From positions 1 to 5,625 of the forward strand of contig CAKZJI010000254.1 of assembly GCA_936941515.1 (NCBI GenBank): DNA of 5,625 nt, given 5' to 3'. This DNA comes from an uncultured Propionibacteriaceae bacterium. Lineage in GTDB: Bacteria > Actinomycetota > Actinomycetes > Propionibacteriales > Propionibacteriaceae. Within the stretch, counting starts at the first letter, position 1; every line of letters starts with the position of its first letter. The notes beneath the pieces are model-generated. The model saw nothing but the letters and a program-made list of their open reading frames with translations, searched no databases and was not told where the DNA came from. Position numbers and translations under genes: made by a program. Positions 1-5,625 of the stretch are shown here, piece by piece.

Positions 1-60
1 CCGGCCCAGCAGCACGTCTGCGACATCACGTATGCGGATGGGCAGCCCGGCCGCGGTGAC
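1..60 (-). other. possible RND efflux pump fragment at the window edge
   Basis: Read on the minus strand from base 60 to base 1, the edge encodes [20 protein letters not shown]. The run [10 protein letters not shown] resembles the 'pvrlrDVAxV' segment that recurs in RND-type efflux transporters (AcrB/CusA/CzcA class) after a beta strand of the porter domain. On the + strand, the same first ~36 bases translate to a string unlike the Obg segment expected just before DGQPGRGD, which normally carries a histidine-rich 'YHxSPHR' stretch. The simplest reading is a junction near bases 30-50, with an unrelated minus-strand transporter gene to its left. The fragment is only 20 codons long and codon-aligned antisense to Obg, so chance similarity is possible. 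Confidence 0.35.
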
Positions 61-1284
61 CACCAACATGGGGCGAAAGGCGACGATGTGGTGCTGGTGG
101 TGCCTCCCGGCACGGTGGTCTCCGATGCCGAGACGGGGGAGCACCTGGCGGACCTTACCCAGCCGGGGGAGGAGTACATCGCCGCTGTCGGCGGCAAGGG
201 CGGGCTCGGCAACGAGGCCCTCGCCACGGCGGCGCGGAAGGCTCCGGGCTTCGCCCTGCTCGGTGAGGAGGGCCAGTCGCGGCTGATCCAGCTGGAGTTG
301 AAGGTCCTGGCGGATGTCGGGCTGGTCGGATTCCCCTCCGCAGGAAAGTCGTCGCTGATCGCCGCGATCTCCCGGGCCCGCCCCAAGATCGCCGACTATC
401 CCTTCACGACGCTGGTGCCGAATCTGGGCGTCGTCGTCGCGGGAGAGACCACCTACACGGTCGCGGACGTGCCCGGTCTCATCAAGGGAGCTTCTCTGGG
501 CAGGGGACTGGGCTTTGACTTCCTCAGGCACATCGAACGCTGCCAGGCGATCGTGCATGTCATCGACCTGGGCACCTGGGAGCCGGGACGTGAGCCCCTG
601 GCTGACCTCGACGTGATCGAGGGGGAGCTGGCCGCCCACGGGGGGCTGGAGGACCGTGAGCGGCTCGTGGCTCTGAACAAGGTGGATCTTCCCGACGCGC
701 CCGAGTTGGCTGAGCTGGCCCGCCCCGAGCTGGAGGCCCGCGGATACAAGGTGTTCACGGTCAGCACCACGACGGGGGAGGGACTGAACGCCCTGAAGTT
801 CGCGATGGCGGACATCGTCGCAGCCCGCCGCGCCGCCATGGCACAGGAGGAGCCTCCCCGGCCCGTGCTGCGACCCAAGCCGGTGGGACGCGCAGCCGCT
901 GACGACTCCTTCACCATCGTCAAGAAGGGCGACGGTGAGGGTGGTTTCCTGTGGCGCGTCCGAGGTGCGAAACCCGAGCGCTGGATCAGGCAGACCGACT
1001 TCAACAACGACGAGGCGGTCGGCTACCTGGCTGATCGTCTCAACCGGATTGGCATTGAGGCGAAGCTGCTGGAGCTTGGAGCGCGGGAGGGCGACGCGGT
1101 GGCCATCGGCGGCGACGACGCCGTCGTGTTTGACTTCGCGCCGCAAGTTGAGACGGGGGCCGAGATCCTGTCGCGACGCGGTGAGGACCCCCGGCTGGAG
1201 ATGGAACGCCCCGCGGTGACCCGCCGACGCCAACTCGACGCGGAATACCACGCCCGCAAGGCTGCCGAGGCCGATGAGAACTGA
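1..1284 (+). CDS. obg: Obg/CgtA family ribosome-associated GTPase, N-terminus missing
   Basis: Obg is a slow GTPase that binds the 50S subunit and helps its late assembly, and is usually essential. The frame is open from base 1 to the stop at 1282-1284 (427 residues). By comparison with family length, roughly 75-80 N-terminal residues are missing, so the ATG/GTG codons near base 88 are internal. The end of the glycine-rich Obg fold is visible ([11 protein letters not shown], then VVPPGTVV and GGKGGLGN). The G domain follows: P-loop GFPSAGKSS at 328-354, switch I DYPFTT near 393-410, DVPGLI (G3) at 466-483, NKVD (G4) at 676-687 and a G5 loop STTTGEG near 763. The C-terminal OCT domain spans about 904-1144 ([20 protein letters not shown]), followed by a charged 46-residue tail of the kind actinobacterial Obg proteins carry. 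The first 10-12 codons do not resemble Obg and may be foreign sequence. The 3' end overlaps proB by 11 bases. Confidence 0.95.
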   Translation, partial: PAQQHVCDITYADGQPGRGDHQHGAKGDDVVLVVPPGTVVSDAETGEHLADLTQPGEEYIAAVGGKGGLGNEALATAARKAPGFALLGEEGQSRLIQLELKVLADVGLVGFPSAGKSSLIAAISRARPKIADYPFTTLVPNLGVVVAGETTYTVADVPGLIKGASLGRGLGFDFLRHIERCQAIVHVIDLGTWEPGREPLADLDVIEGELAAHGGLEDRERLVALNKVDLPDAPELAELARPELEARGYKVFTVSTTTGEGLNALKFAMADIVAARRAAMAQEEPPRPVLRPKPVGRAAADDSFTIVKKGDGEGGFLWRVRGAKPERWIRQTDFNNDEAVGYLADRLNRIGIEAKLLELGAREGDAVAIGGDDAVVFDFAPQVETGAEILSRRGEDPRLEMERPAVTRRRQLDAEYHARKAAEADEN

Positions 1285-2341
1285 GATCCGGGATGCCAGC
1301 CGCCTGGTGGTGAAGATCGGCTCCTCCTCCCTGACCCATCCTGGCGGGCACCTCGACCCGGCCCGGATTGAGGCGCTCGCCGCTGCCCTGGCAGGGCTGC
1401 ATCACAGCGGCAAACGGATCGTCCTGGTGACCTCCGGGGCCATCGCCGCAGCACTTGGACCGCTGGGTCTGGCCAAGCGGCCACGGGACCTTGAAACCCA
1501 GCAGGGAGCTGCGGCGGTCGGGCAGGGCATTTTGATCCAGCACTACGCGAAAGCCTTCTCCGCTCACGGGGTGCTGGTGGCGCAGGTGCTGCTGACCGCG
1601 GGGGACCTGCAGGACGGACGCAGCTACCGCAACGCCCTCAACACCGTCTCCCGGCTGTTCCGGTTGGGGGCCATCCCCATCATCAACGAGAACGACACCG
1701 TCGCCACCGGTGAGATCCGCTTCGGTGACAACGACCGGCTGGCGGCCCTGACCTCCCATCTGGTGCGCGCCGATGCACTGGTGATCCTCAGCGACGTGCA
1801 TGGGCTCTACACCGCCCATCCCGATGAGCCGGGCGCCGAGCTGATTCCTCGCGTCCACGATGCCGCGCAGCTGTCGGCCGACACCTCCCGCATCGGTTCG
1901 CGCGTCGGAACCGGTGGGATGAGCAGCAAGGTGGAGGCGGCGCGGATAGCGGCCTCCGGTGGGGTTGCCGTGGTTCTGGCTCACGCGGATCAGCTCGCGG
2001 AGGTGCTGGCGGGGGAGGAGCTCGGCACCCTGTTCGAGGCGCGCGGCCGCCGCCGTCCCCGGCGTCTCCTGTGGCTGGCGCATGCCGCCGAGGTGGCTGG
2101 GGAACTGCGCATCGACGCCGGCGCGGAGGGGGCTCTTGCGGGACATCATGCCTCGCTGCTCGCGGCAGGGGTCAGCGATGTGATCGGGGATTTCGAGGCC
2201 GGGGACCCCGTCGACATCCGAGGCGGGAGGGGGAGGCTGCTGGCGCGTGGCCTGGCCGACTGCTCCGCCCGAGAGCTGAGACAACGGGTGACCGACGGCG
2301 GGCTGGCTGTGCACCGGGACCTGATGATCGAGATGTCCTGA
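1274..2341 (+). CDS. proB: glutamate 5-kinase (gamma-glutamyl kinase)
   Basis: ProB phosphorylates L-glutamate with ATP to gamma-glutamyl phosphate, the first and normally proline-inhibited step of proline synthesis, in the cytoplasm. The 355-residue protein has an amino-acid-kinase domain followed by a PUA domain, the usual full-length form. Visible motifs are VVKIGSSS with the ATP-binding lysine at residue 14, VTSGA at 52-56, IINENDTV near 136-143 leading into the nucleotide/substrate loop with [17 protein letters not shown], and TGGMSSK at 213-219. The PUA domain occupies about residues 270-350 ([26 protein letters not shown]). The ATG at 1274 places the lysine where the family has it and overlaps the obg stop by 11 bases, which suggests translational coupling. 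No strong Shine-Dalgarno sequence is seen; AAGG at 1258-1261 and GAGG at 1267-1270 are poorly spaced. Its product passes directly to ProA, encoded next. Confidence 0.96.
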   Translation: MRTEIRDASRLVVKIGSSSLTHPGGHLDPARIEALAAALAGLHHSGKRIVLVTSGAIAAALGPLGLAKRPRDLETQQGAAAVGQGILIQHYAKAFSAHGVLVAQVLLTAGDLQDGRSYRNALNTVSRLFRLGAIPIINENDTVATGEIRFGDNDRLAALTSHLVRADALVILSDVHGLYTAHPDEPGAELIPRVHDAAQLSADTSRIGSRVGTGGMSSKVEAARIAASGGVAVVLAHADQLAEVLAGEELGTLFEARGRRRPRRLLWLAHAAEVAGELRIDAGAEGALAGHHASLLAAGVSDVIGDFEAGDPVDIRGGRGRLLARGLADCSARELRQRVTDGGLAVHRDLMIEMS

Positions 2342-2397
2342 GCCCCAGCGCAGTCCAGAATCTGCTCATCAAGCGGGTGGGCTGAGCCGGGATCTCC

Positions 2398-2409
2398 TAC
2401 ACTTCGTGC
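2398..2409 (+). promoter_or_regulatory. probable -10 element for a leaderless proA transcript
   Basis: TACACT at 2398-2403 fits the actinobacterial -10 consensus TAnnnT. The A of the proA ATG lies 7 bases after its last T, which is where transcription normally begins. The start codon has no Shine-Dalgarno sequence within about 12 bases. Together these suggest proA can be transcribed from its own promoter as an mRNA starting at, or within a base or two of, the ATG. No convincing -35 hexamer lies 16-19 bases upstream, which is common in this group. The rest of the 68-base proB-proA gap shows no strong hairpin or terminator, so readthrough from proB is also possible. Confidence 0.5.
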
Positions 2410-3651
2410 ATGGAATTCGGAGCCCAGGCCACAGCCGCACGCATCGCCAGCCAGCAGCTGGCGACCCTCACCCGGGACCAGAAGGACCATGCCCTGCATG
2501 CGATGGCGGACGCCCTGGCAGGCGCTGAGGAGAGGCTGCTCGCCGCGAACAGTGTTGACGTTGACCGGGCACGTGAGGCCGGGACCGCTGAGGCCGTGAT
2601 TGATCGGCTCCGGCTGGACAGCGACCGTGTTGCGGGCATGGTGCAGGGGCTGCGGGACGTCGCAGCCCTGCCTGATCCCGTCGGGGATGTGGTGCGTGGC
2701 TGGCAGCTCGGCAACGGGGTGCGGGTCACCCAGGTGCGCACCCCATTCGGGGTGGTCGGCATCATCTACGAGAACCGCCCCAATGTCACGGCCGATGCGG
2801 CTGGGCTGTGCCTGAAATCCGGCAATGCGGCACTGCTCAGGGGGTCGAGGTCCGCCATCGAGTCGAACCGGGTGTGCGTTGAGGCTCTGCGCGCCGGGCT
2901 GGAGTCTGCCGGGGTGAGCCCGGATGCCGTGGCGCTCGTCGAGGGTGGCCGGGAGGTCACCGGTGAGATGATGGCGGCCCGCGGTCTGGTGGATGTGCTG
3001 ATCCCTCGGGGCGGGGCGGGGCTGATCAACGCCGTGGTGGAGGGGGCGAGGGTTCCGGTCATCGAGACCGGGACGGGCAACTGCCATCTCTACGTCGATA
3101 CCTCTGCCGACCTGGACAAGGCTCTGACGATCCTGCTCAACGCGAAGACGCAGCGTCCGAGCGTCTGCAACGCGGTCGAGACCCTGCTGGTGCACCAGGA
3201 CGTCGCAGCAGGGTTCCTGCCCCAGACGCTGGCCGCGTTACGCGATGCAGGGGTCGTCGTCCATGGCGATGAGCGGGTGCAGGCCTTCGGCGACGGCGTG
3301 ATCCCGGCCCGTGAGGATGAGTTCGACGCAGAGTATCTGTCACTCGATCTAGCAGTGAGGATCGTGGAGGACATCGACCAGGCCATCCAGCACATCCGCG
3401 CCCACAGCACCGGGCATTCAGAGACCATCGTCGCCCAGTCCAGGGCGGCGACGGACCGGTTCATCGCAGAGATTGATGCGGCGGCGGTGCTGGTGAACGC
3501 CTCCAGCAGGTTCATTGACGGCGGGCAGTTCGGCTTCGGAGCGGAGATCGGGATCTCGACGCAGAAACTTCACGCCCGCGGTCCGATGGGGCTGCCGGAG
3601 CTGACCTCGACGAAATACGTCCTGGAGGGCGCTGGGCAGCTGCGTGGCTGA
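2410..3651 (+). CDS. proA: glutamate-5-semialdehyde dehydrogenase (gamma-glutamyl phosphate reductase)
   Basis: ProA reduces gamma-glutamyl phosphate with NADPH to glutamate-5-semialdehyde, which cyclises to pyrroline-5-carboxylate, the substrate of ProC. The 413-residue length is normal for this branch of the aldehyde dehydrogenase superfamily. Diagnostic segments are [17 protein letters not shown] (ends near residue 125), the phosphate/cofactor region [32 protein letters not shown] (217-226), [13 protein letters not shown] with the catalytic cysteine at residue 253 (codon 3166-3168), [11 protein letters not shown] near 374-384, and the terminal [14 protein letters not shown]. The reading frame is intact. 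The ATG at 2410 gives the usual N-terminus (helical, starting about ten residues before the first conserved block) and sits 7 bases after a TAnnnT element, so the transcript may be leaderless. proC is not in the window and in this group is usually elsewhere. Confidence 0.97.
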   Translation: MEFGAQATAARIASQQLATLTRDQKDHALHAMADALAGAEERLLAANSVDVDRAREAGTAEAVIDRLRLDSDRVAGMVQGLRDVAALPDPVGDVVRGWQLGNGVRVTQVRTPFGVVGIIYENRPNVTADAAGLCLKSGNAALLRGSRSAIESNRVCVEALRAGLESAGVSPDAVALVEGGREVTGEMMAARGLVDVLIPRGGAGLINAVVEGARVPVIETGTGNCHLYVDTSADLDKALTILLNAKTQRPSVCNAVETLLVHQDVAAGFLPQTLAALRDAGVVVHGDERVQAFGDGVIPAREDEFDAEYLSLDLAVRIVEDIDQAIQHIRAHSTGHSETIVAQSRAATDRFIAEIDAAAVLVNASSRFIDGGQFGFGAEIGISTQKLHARGPMGLPELTSTKYVLEGAGQLRG

Positions 3652-3668
3652 AAACTGCGCTATCCGGA

Positions 3669-3681
3669 TACGATTCCTGTC
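3669..3681 (+). promoter_or_regulatory. probable -10 element for a leaderless small-ORF/nadD transcript
   Basis: TACGAT at 3669-3674 matches TAnnnT, and the next ATG (3682) begins 8 bases after its last T, so transcription would start at or next to the start codon. There is no Shine-Dalgarno sequence in the intervening TCCTGTC. A weak -35-like CTGAAA lies at 3648-3653, overlapping the proA stop, with a 15-base spacer that is shorter than ideal. The architecture repeats that upstream of proA. If real, this promoter would drive the small membrane ORF, nadD, rsfS and the phosphatase gene as one unit. Confidence 0.45.
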
Positions 3682-3813
3682 ATGGACTTGTTGGAGACGG
3701 CTATCGCTGAGATGGCTCCGGTGCTGGCAGTGGTCATCATGGTGGTGATCCTGGCGCTGGGGGCGTTCGGCTGGTGGCTGGGCATCAGCAGCGGAAAGCC
3801 GAGGAGCCGATGA
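3682..3813 (+). CDS. 43-residue single-pass membrane protein, unknown function
   Basis: I do not recognise this protein. It begins [11 protein letters not shown], an acidic, probably helical N-terminus with D2, E5 and E10. A strongly hydrophobic segment of about 22 residues follows (roughly 12-34, including [13 protein letters not shown] and ending GWWLG). It closes with a basic tail containing K39, R41 and R43. By the positive-inside rule, the C-terminus would be cytoplasmic. Codon use supports translation: 37 of 43 codons end in G or C, as in the neighbouring genes. The ATG lies just downstream of a TAnnnT element, and the TGA at 3811-3813 overlaps the nadD ATG as ATGA, so its translation could feed ribosomes to nadD. 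It fills nearly all of the space between proA and nadD (30 bases after the proA stop). Alternatives are a short leader ORF that serves only coupling, or a non-functional open frame. Confidence 0.65.
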   Translation: MDLLETAIAEMAPVLAVVIMVVILALGAFGWWLGISSGKPRSR

Positions 3814-4466
3814 CCACAACTGAACTGGCGGCGGCCCGTCAGGGGCGGGAGCGCCACTACCGGCTGGGCGTGATGGGCGGCACCTTCGATCCGATCCACC
3901 ACGGGCACCTCGTCGCGGCCAGTGAGGTCGCTGCGGAGTTCGAGCTGGATGAGGTGGTGTTCGTTCCCACCGGTGTGCCGTGGCAGAAGACACACCGCGA
4001 GGTGAGCCAACCCGAGGACCGTTACCTCATGACCGTGATCGCGACGGCCTCGAATCCCCGGTTCTCGGTGTCGCGCGTGGACATCGACAGACCCGGCAAC
4101 ACCTACACCGTCGACACACTGAAGGACCTGCGGGCGGAACGCGGCGATGATGTGGATCTGTTCTTCATCACAGGTGCGGATGCGGTGCGGCAGATCCTGA
4201 CCTGGCATGGGGCCGAGGAGCTGTTCGACTTGGCGCATTTCGTCGGGGTGACCAGGCCTGGGGTTCCAATGACGGAGAAGGACCTGGAGCATCTGCCGTC
4301 GGACGGGGTGACGCTGCTGGAGGTGCCTGCCCTGGCGATCTCCTCCACCGACTGCCGGGACCGTGTTCAAAGGTCCCAGCCGATCTGGTATCTGGTGCCC
4401 GACGGCATCGTCCAGTACATCGCCAAACGTGGTCTGTATCCTTCCGAGACAGGAGAAGCATCTTGA
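3810..4466 (+). CDS. nadD: nicotinate-nucleotide adenylyltransferase
   Basis: NadD transfers AMP from ATP to nicotinate mononucleotide, giving deamido-NAD, the step before NAD synthetase in both de novo and salvage NAD synthesis. From the ATG at 3810 the protein has 218 residues. It has a single nucleotidyltransferase Rossmann fold, with [11 protein letters not shown] at residues 23-33 carrying the HxGH-type nucleotide-binding motif. The central [16 protein letters not shown] and the C-terminal ISSTDCR (177-183), the family's ISSTxIR motif, are also present. The closing [19 protein letters not shown] is typical of actinobacterial NadD. A GTG at 3774 in the same frame would add 12 residues, but it lies within the upstream small ORF and lacks family support. 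The ATG has GAGGAG at 3801-3806 (spacing short, 3 bases) and GGAAAG at 3793-3798. It overlaps the small-ORF stop by 4 bases. rsfS begins within its own stop codon. Confidence 0.96.
   Translation: MTTTELAAARQGRERHYRLGVMGGTFDPIHHGHLVAASEVAAEFELDEVVFVPTGVPWQKTHREVSQPEDRYLMTVIATASNPRFSVSRVDIDRPGNTYTVDTLKDLRAERGDDVDLFFITGADAVRQILTWHGAEELFDLAHFVGVTRPGVPMTEKDLEHLPSDGVTLLEVPALAISSTDCRDRVQRSQPIWYLVPDGIVQYIAKRGLYPSETGEAS
4451..4456 (+). promoter_or_regulatory. ribosome binding site that fixes the TTG start of rsfS
   Basis: AGGAGA lies 6 bases before TTG at 4463, an ideal spacing. No ATG or GTG in the rsfS frame occurs nearby before the conserved region, so this site decides the rare TTG start. The site is inside the last codons of nadD. 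Confidence 0.75.
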
Positions 4467-4849
4467 GTGTCCCCGAGTCCGTTCTGGCGAACGTGACCAT
4501 CGCCGCCGAGGCCGCCGCCGACAAGCTGGGCCGCAACATCGTCGCCTTCGACGTCAGCCAGCAGCTGGCCATCACTGATGTCTTTCTCATTGTCAGCGCC
4601 AAGAATGAGCGACAGGTCGGGGCGGTCGTCGACGGGGTGGAGGAGCAGCTCATCACACGGGCTGACCTGCGACCAACCCGACGGGAGGGGGACCGCGAGA
4701 ATCGCTGGGTGCTGCTGGACTACATTGATTTCGTGGTGCACATCCAGCACACCGAGGAACGCAGCCTCTACAACCTGGAGCGGCTGTGGAAGGACTGCCC
4801 GCAGATTGAACTCGACGTCGACGAGGTCCCCCAGGACGACGAGCAGTGA
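4463..4849 (+). CDS. rsfS: ribosomal silencing factor RsfS (Iojap/DUF143 family)
   Basis: RsfS binds ribosomal protein L14 (uL14) on the 50S subunit and blocks joining with 30S, lowering translation in starvation or stationary phase. The 128-residue length is normal. Conserved segments are [19 protein letters not shown] (residues 28-46) with the following KNERQV, the middle [17 protein letters not shown], and [20 protein letters not shown] through the W at 109, where family members have the 'DfgDvvvHvf..e.R.fY.LE.LW' block. The tail is short and acidic. The start is TTG at 4463, overlapping the nadD stop as TTGA and preceded by AGGAGA. The stop overlaps the next gene's GTG. The nadD-rsfS pair is widely conserved among bacteria. 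Confidence 0.95.
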   Translation: MSVPESVLANVTIAAEAAADKLGRNIVAFDVSQQLAITDVFLIVSAKNERQVGAVVDGVEEQLITRADLRPTRREGDRENRWVLLDYIDFVVHIQHTEERSLYNLERLWKDCPQIELDVDEVPQDDEQ

Positions 4850-5625
4850 CACACACCAGGCTGGTCTTCCTGAGACACGGCCGCACCGAGTGGAACAATC
4901 TGGGAAAACTACAGGGACAGGCCGACACCTCGCTTGACGAGGTGGGTGTGCGGCAGGCTGAGGGCGCGGCGCGGTTCTTCGCCGACTGGTCCTTCGCTGC
5001 CTGCTACGCATCAGACCGGCGACGTGCCCTCAACACCGCAGAGATCGTCGCGGCACCCCATGGGCTGGAGGTGGTGCCGGATGCGCGGCTGCAGGAGATC
5101 AACGTCGGAACCTGGAGTGGGAAGACCAGCGCGGAGGTGTCGTTGGAGATGCCGGATTTCGTCGACCTCTACACCCGGGGCATTGACTTCCGGCGGTCGG
5201 CGACGGGGGAGACCCTGGCGGAGATGACCGCCCGGGCGCTGCCTGCTGTCCGTGAGATCGCGGAACGCCACGAGGGTCAGCGGGTGCTGATCGTCTCCCA
5301 CGGGCTGCTGTTGGCGAACGTCATCCAGGCACTGGTGGGTATCGGCGTGGAGGGCAGCGTCCTGGGCCTGCTGGGTGAGCTCCAGGCTGAGCGACGAATT
5401 GGGGACGACCAGCGGGCTGATGAGCTCGGCGCCGAGCATCGCGACGCTCGCCGTCCGGCCCGCGCCGGAGGGGCCGACGAGGGCGACCCGCTCCCCGGGG
5501 TGGATCCGCAGGCTCACGCCACGCAGCACCGGGTGACCCGGCACGTACGAGAGCCAGACGTCCTCGAGCTCGACGTGGCCGGTGACCCGCCGGCCGGGTG
5601 TGGCCCACGAGGCGTCGCGCACGGT
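4846..5625 (+). CDS. histidine phosphatase (phosphoglycerate-mutase-like), 3' end broken or chimeric
   Basis: This gene encodes a cofactor-independent-size phosphatase of the histidine phosphatase superfamily. The substrate cannot be told from sequence; actinobacterial relatives at this locus include glucosyl-3-phosphoglycerate phosphatase (GpgP), among other activities. Visible features are the catalytic LRHGRTEWN with R10 and H11, the SDRRRALNTA block with R58, QEINVGTWSG with E84 as probable proton donor, TGETLAEM, and IVSHG with the second active-site H152. The start is GTG at 4846, inside the rsfS stop (GTGA), with AGGA at 4833-4836. Family-like sequence ends at about residue 177 (base 5376), where a conserved turn and final strands (about 25-40 residues) should follow. 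Instead, the frame stays open to the window end, encoding a charged, low-complexity string that looks like antisense of a minus-strand gene. I support the gene to about 5376; everything after that is probably not its own sequence. Confidence 0.8.
   Translation, partial: MTHTRLVFLRHGRTEWNNLGKLQGQADTSLDEVGVRQAEGAARFFADWSFAACYASDRRRALNTAEIVAAPHGLEVVPDARLQEINVGTWSGKTSAEVSLEMPDFVDLYTRGIDFRRSATGETLAEMTARALPAVREIAERHEGQRVLIVSHGLLLANVIQALVGIGVEGSVLGLLGELQAERRIGDDQRADELGAEHRDARRPARAGGADEGDPLPGVDPQAHATQHRVTRHVREPDVLELDVAGDPPAGCGPRGVAHG
5455..5625 (-). CDS. ABC exporter ATP-binding domain fragment, cut at both sides
   Basis: On the minus strand, the last ~170 bases encode the linker and first part of an ABC exporter nucleotide-binding domain: GHVELEDVWLSY, the A-loop region with its aromatic tyrosine, then VLRGVSLRIHPGERVALV and the Walker A start GPSGAG. 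The frame is open off the right edge, so the membrane domain would lie beyond the window; the GTG at 5620-5622 is probably an internal valine. Inside the window, the Walker A lysine position (5455-5457) reads arginine, followed by T and A rather than S/T-T. The next ~26 codons (SVAMLGAELISPLVVP and on) are G/C-ended and look coded, but they do not match the 'G.i..dG' region expected after Walker A. Beyond about 5376 the frame is simply antisense to the phosphatase gene. No Q-loop, signature or Walker B is present. A foreign fragment or assembly junction is the best explanation. Confidence 0.6.

Noticed and set aside
1040..2314. Long minus-strand open frame (424 codons) antisense to proB and the end of obg
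   Set aside because: It is a high-GC shadow of two intact, well-recognised genes. Its translation is rich in Gln, Gly, His and Arg and has no recognisable domain.
2341..2409. Possible terminator hairpin between proB and proA (AGCCC at 2341-2345 with GGGCT at 2379-2383)
   Set aside because: The stem is only about 5 base pairs with a loop over 30 bases and no following T-run.
2146..3195. Long minus-strand open frame (349 codons) antisense to proA and the end of proB
   Set aside because: proA is complete with all motifs on the other strand, and the antisense product is low-complexity with no family features.
3774..3809. GTG at 3774 as an upstream start for nadD
   Set aside because: It would add 12 residues encoded inside the small membrane ORF. 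The ATG at 3810 overlaps the preceding stop and is closer to purine-rich ribosome-binding sequence.
3418..4370. Overlapping minus-strand open frames antisense to nadD and the small ORF
   Set aside because: nadD carries its catalytic motifs on the + strand. The antisense products look like Arg/His/Pro-rich shadows.
5424..5437. Perfect 14-base palindrome GCTCGGCGCCGAGC
   Set aside because: Short GC palindromes are frequent at this base composition. There is no loop or T-run, and it lies within the uncertain junction segment.
1..5625. Search for CRISPR repeats, tRNA genes, insertion-sequence ends, attachment sites and toxin-antitoxin or defence genes
   Set aside because: I saw no regularly spaced repeats, tRNA-like cloverleaf, transposase motif or terminal inverted repeats. 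Almost all of the window is occupied by conserved housekeeping genes.

Overview
This window is a compact, high-GC stretch with GTG and TTG starts, start/stop overlaps and actinobacterial-type protein variants (for example the Obg P-loop GFPSAGKSS). I read it as chromosome of an actinomycete. The protein sequences remind me most of the Propionibacteriaceae, but that family-level guess is from memory and weak. The gene order obg - proB - proA - nadD - rsfS - phosphoglycerate-mutase-like phosphatase is the conserved housekeeping block found in many actinobacteria, normally downstream of rplU-rpmA.

Layout, all genes on the + strand: obg, lacking its N-terminus (1-1284); proB (1274-2341); a 68-base gap with a likely -10 element; proA (2410-3651); a second likely -10 element; a 43-residue single-pass membrane protein (3682-3813); nadD (3810-4466); rsfS (4463-4849, TTG start); and a histidine-phosphatase gene (starting at 4846) whose recognisable sequence stops near 5376 although the frame stays open to the last base. 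Adjacent genes overlap at obg/proB, small ORF/nadD (ATGA), nadD/rsfS (TTGA) and rsfS/phosphatase (GTGA), so two or three translationally coupled transcription units are likely.

Functionally, ProB and ProA make the first two steps of proline synthesis from glutamate. NadD makes the dinucleotide of NAD synthesis. Obg and RsfS act on the 50S ribosomal subunit. No known pathway joins all of them; the linkage is an old conserved neighbourhood, not one system.

I found no mobile element, CRISPR array, RNA gene or defence system. Two things fall outside the housekeeping description. First, the small membrane ORF between proA and nadD, apparently expressed from its own leaderless promoter. Second, both window edges: the first ~45 bases and the last ~170-250 bases read best as minus-strand fragments of unrelated transporters (RND-type and ABC exporter type) and break the Obg and phosphatase genes exactly where family sequence should continue. 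This looks more like chimeric contig ends than biology.
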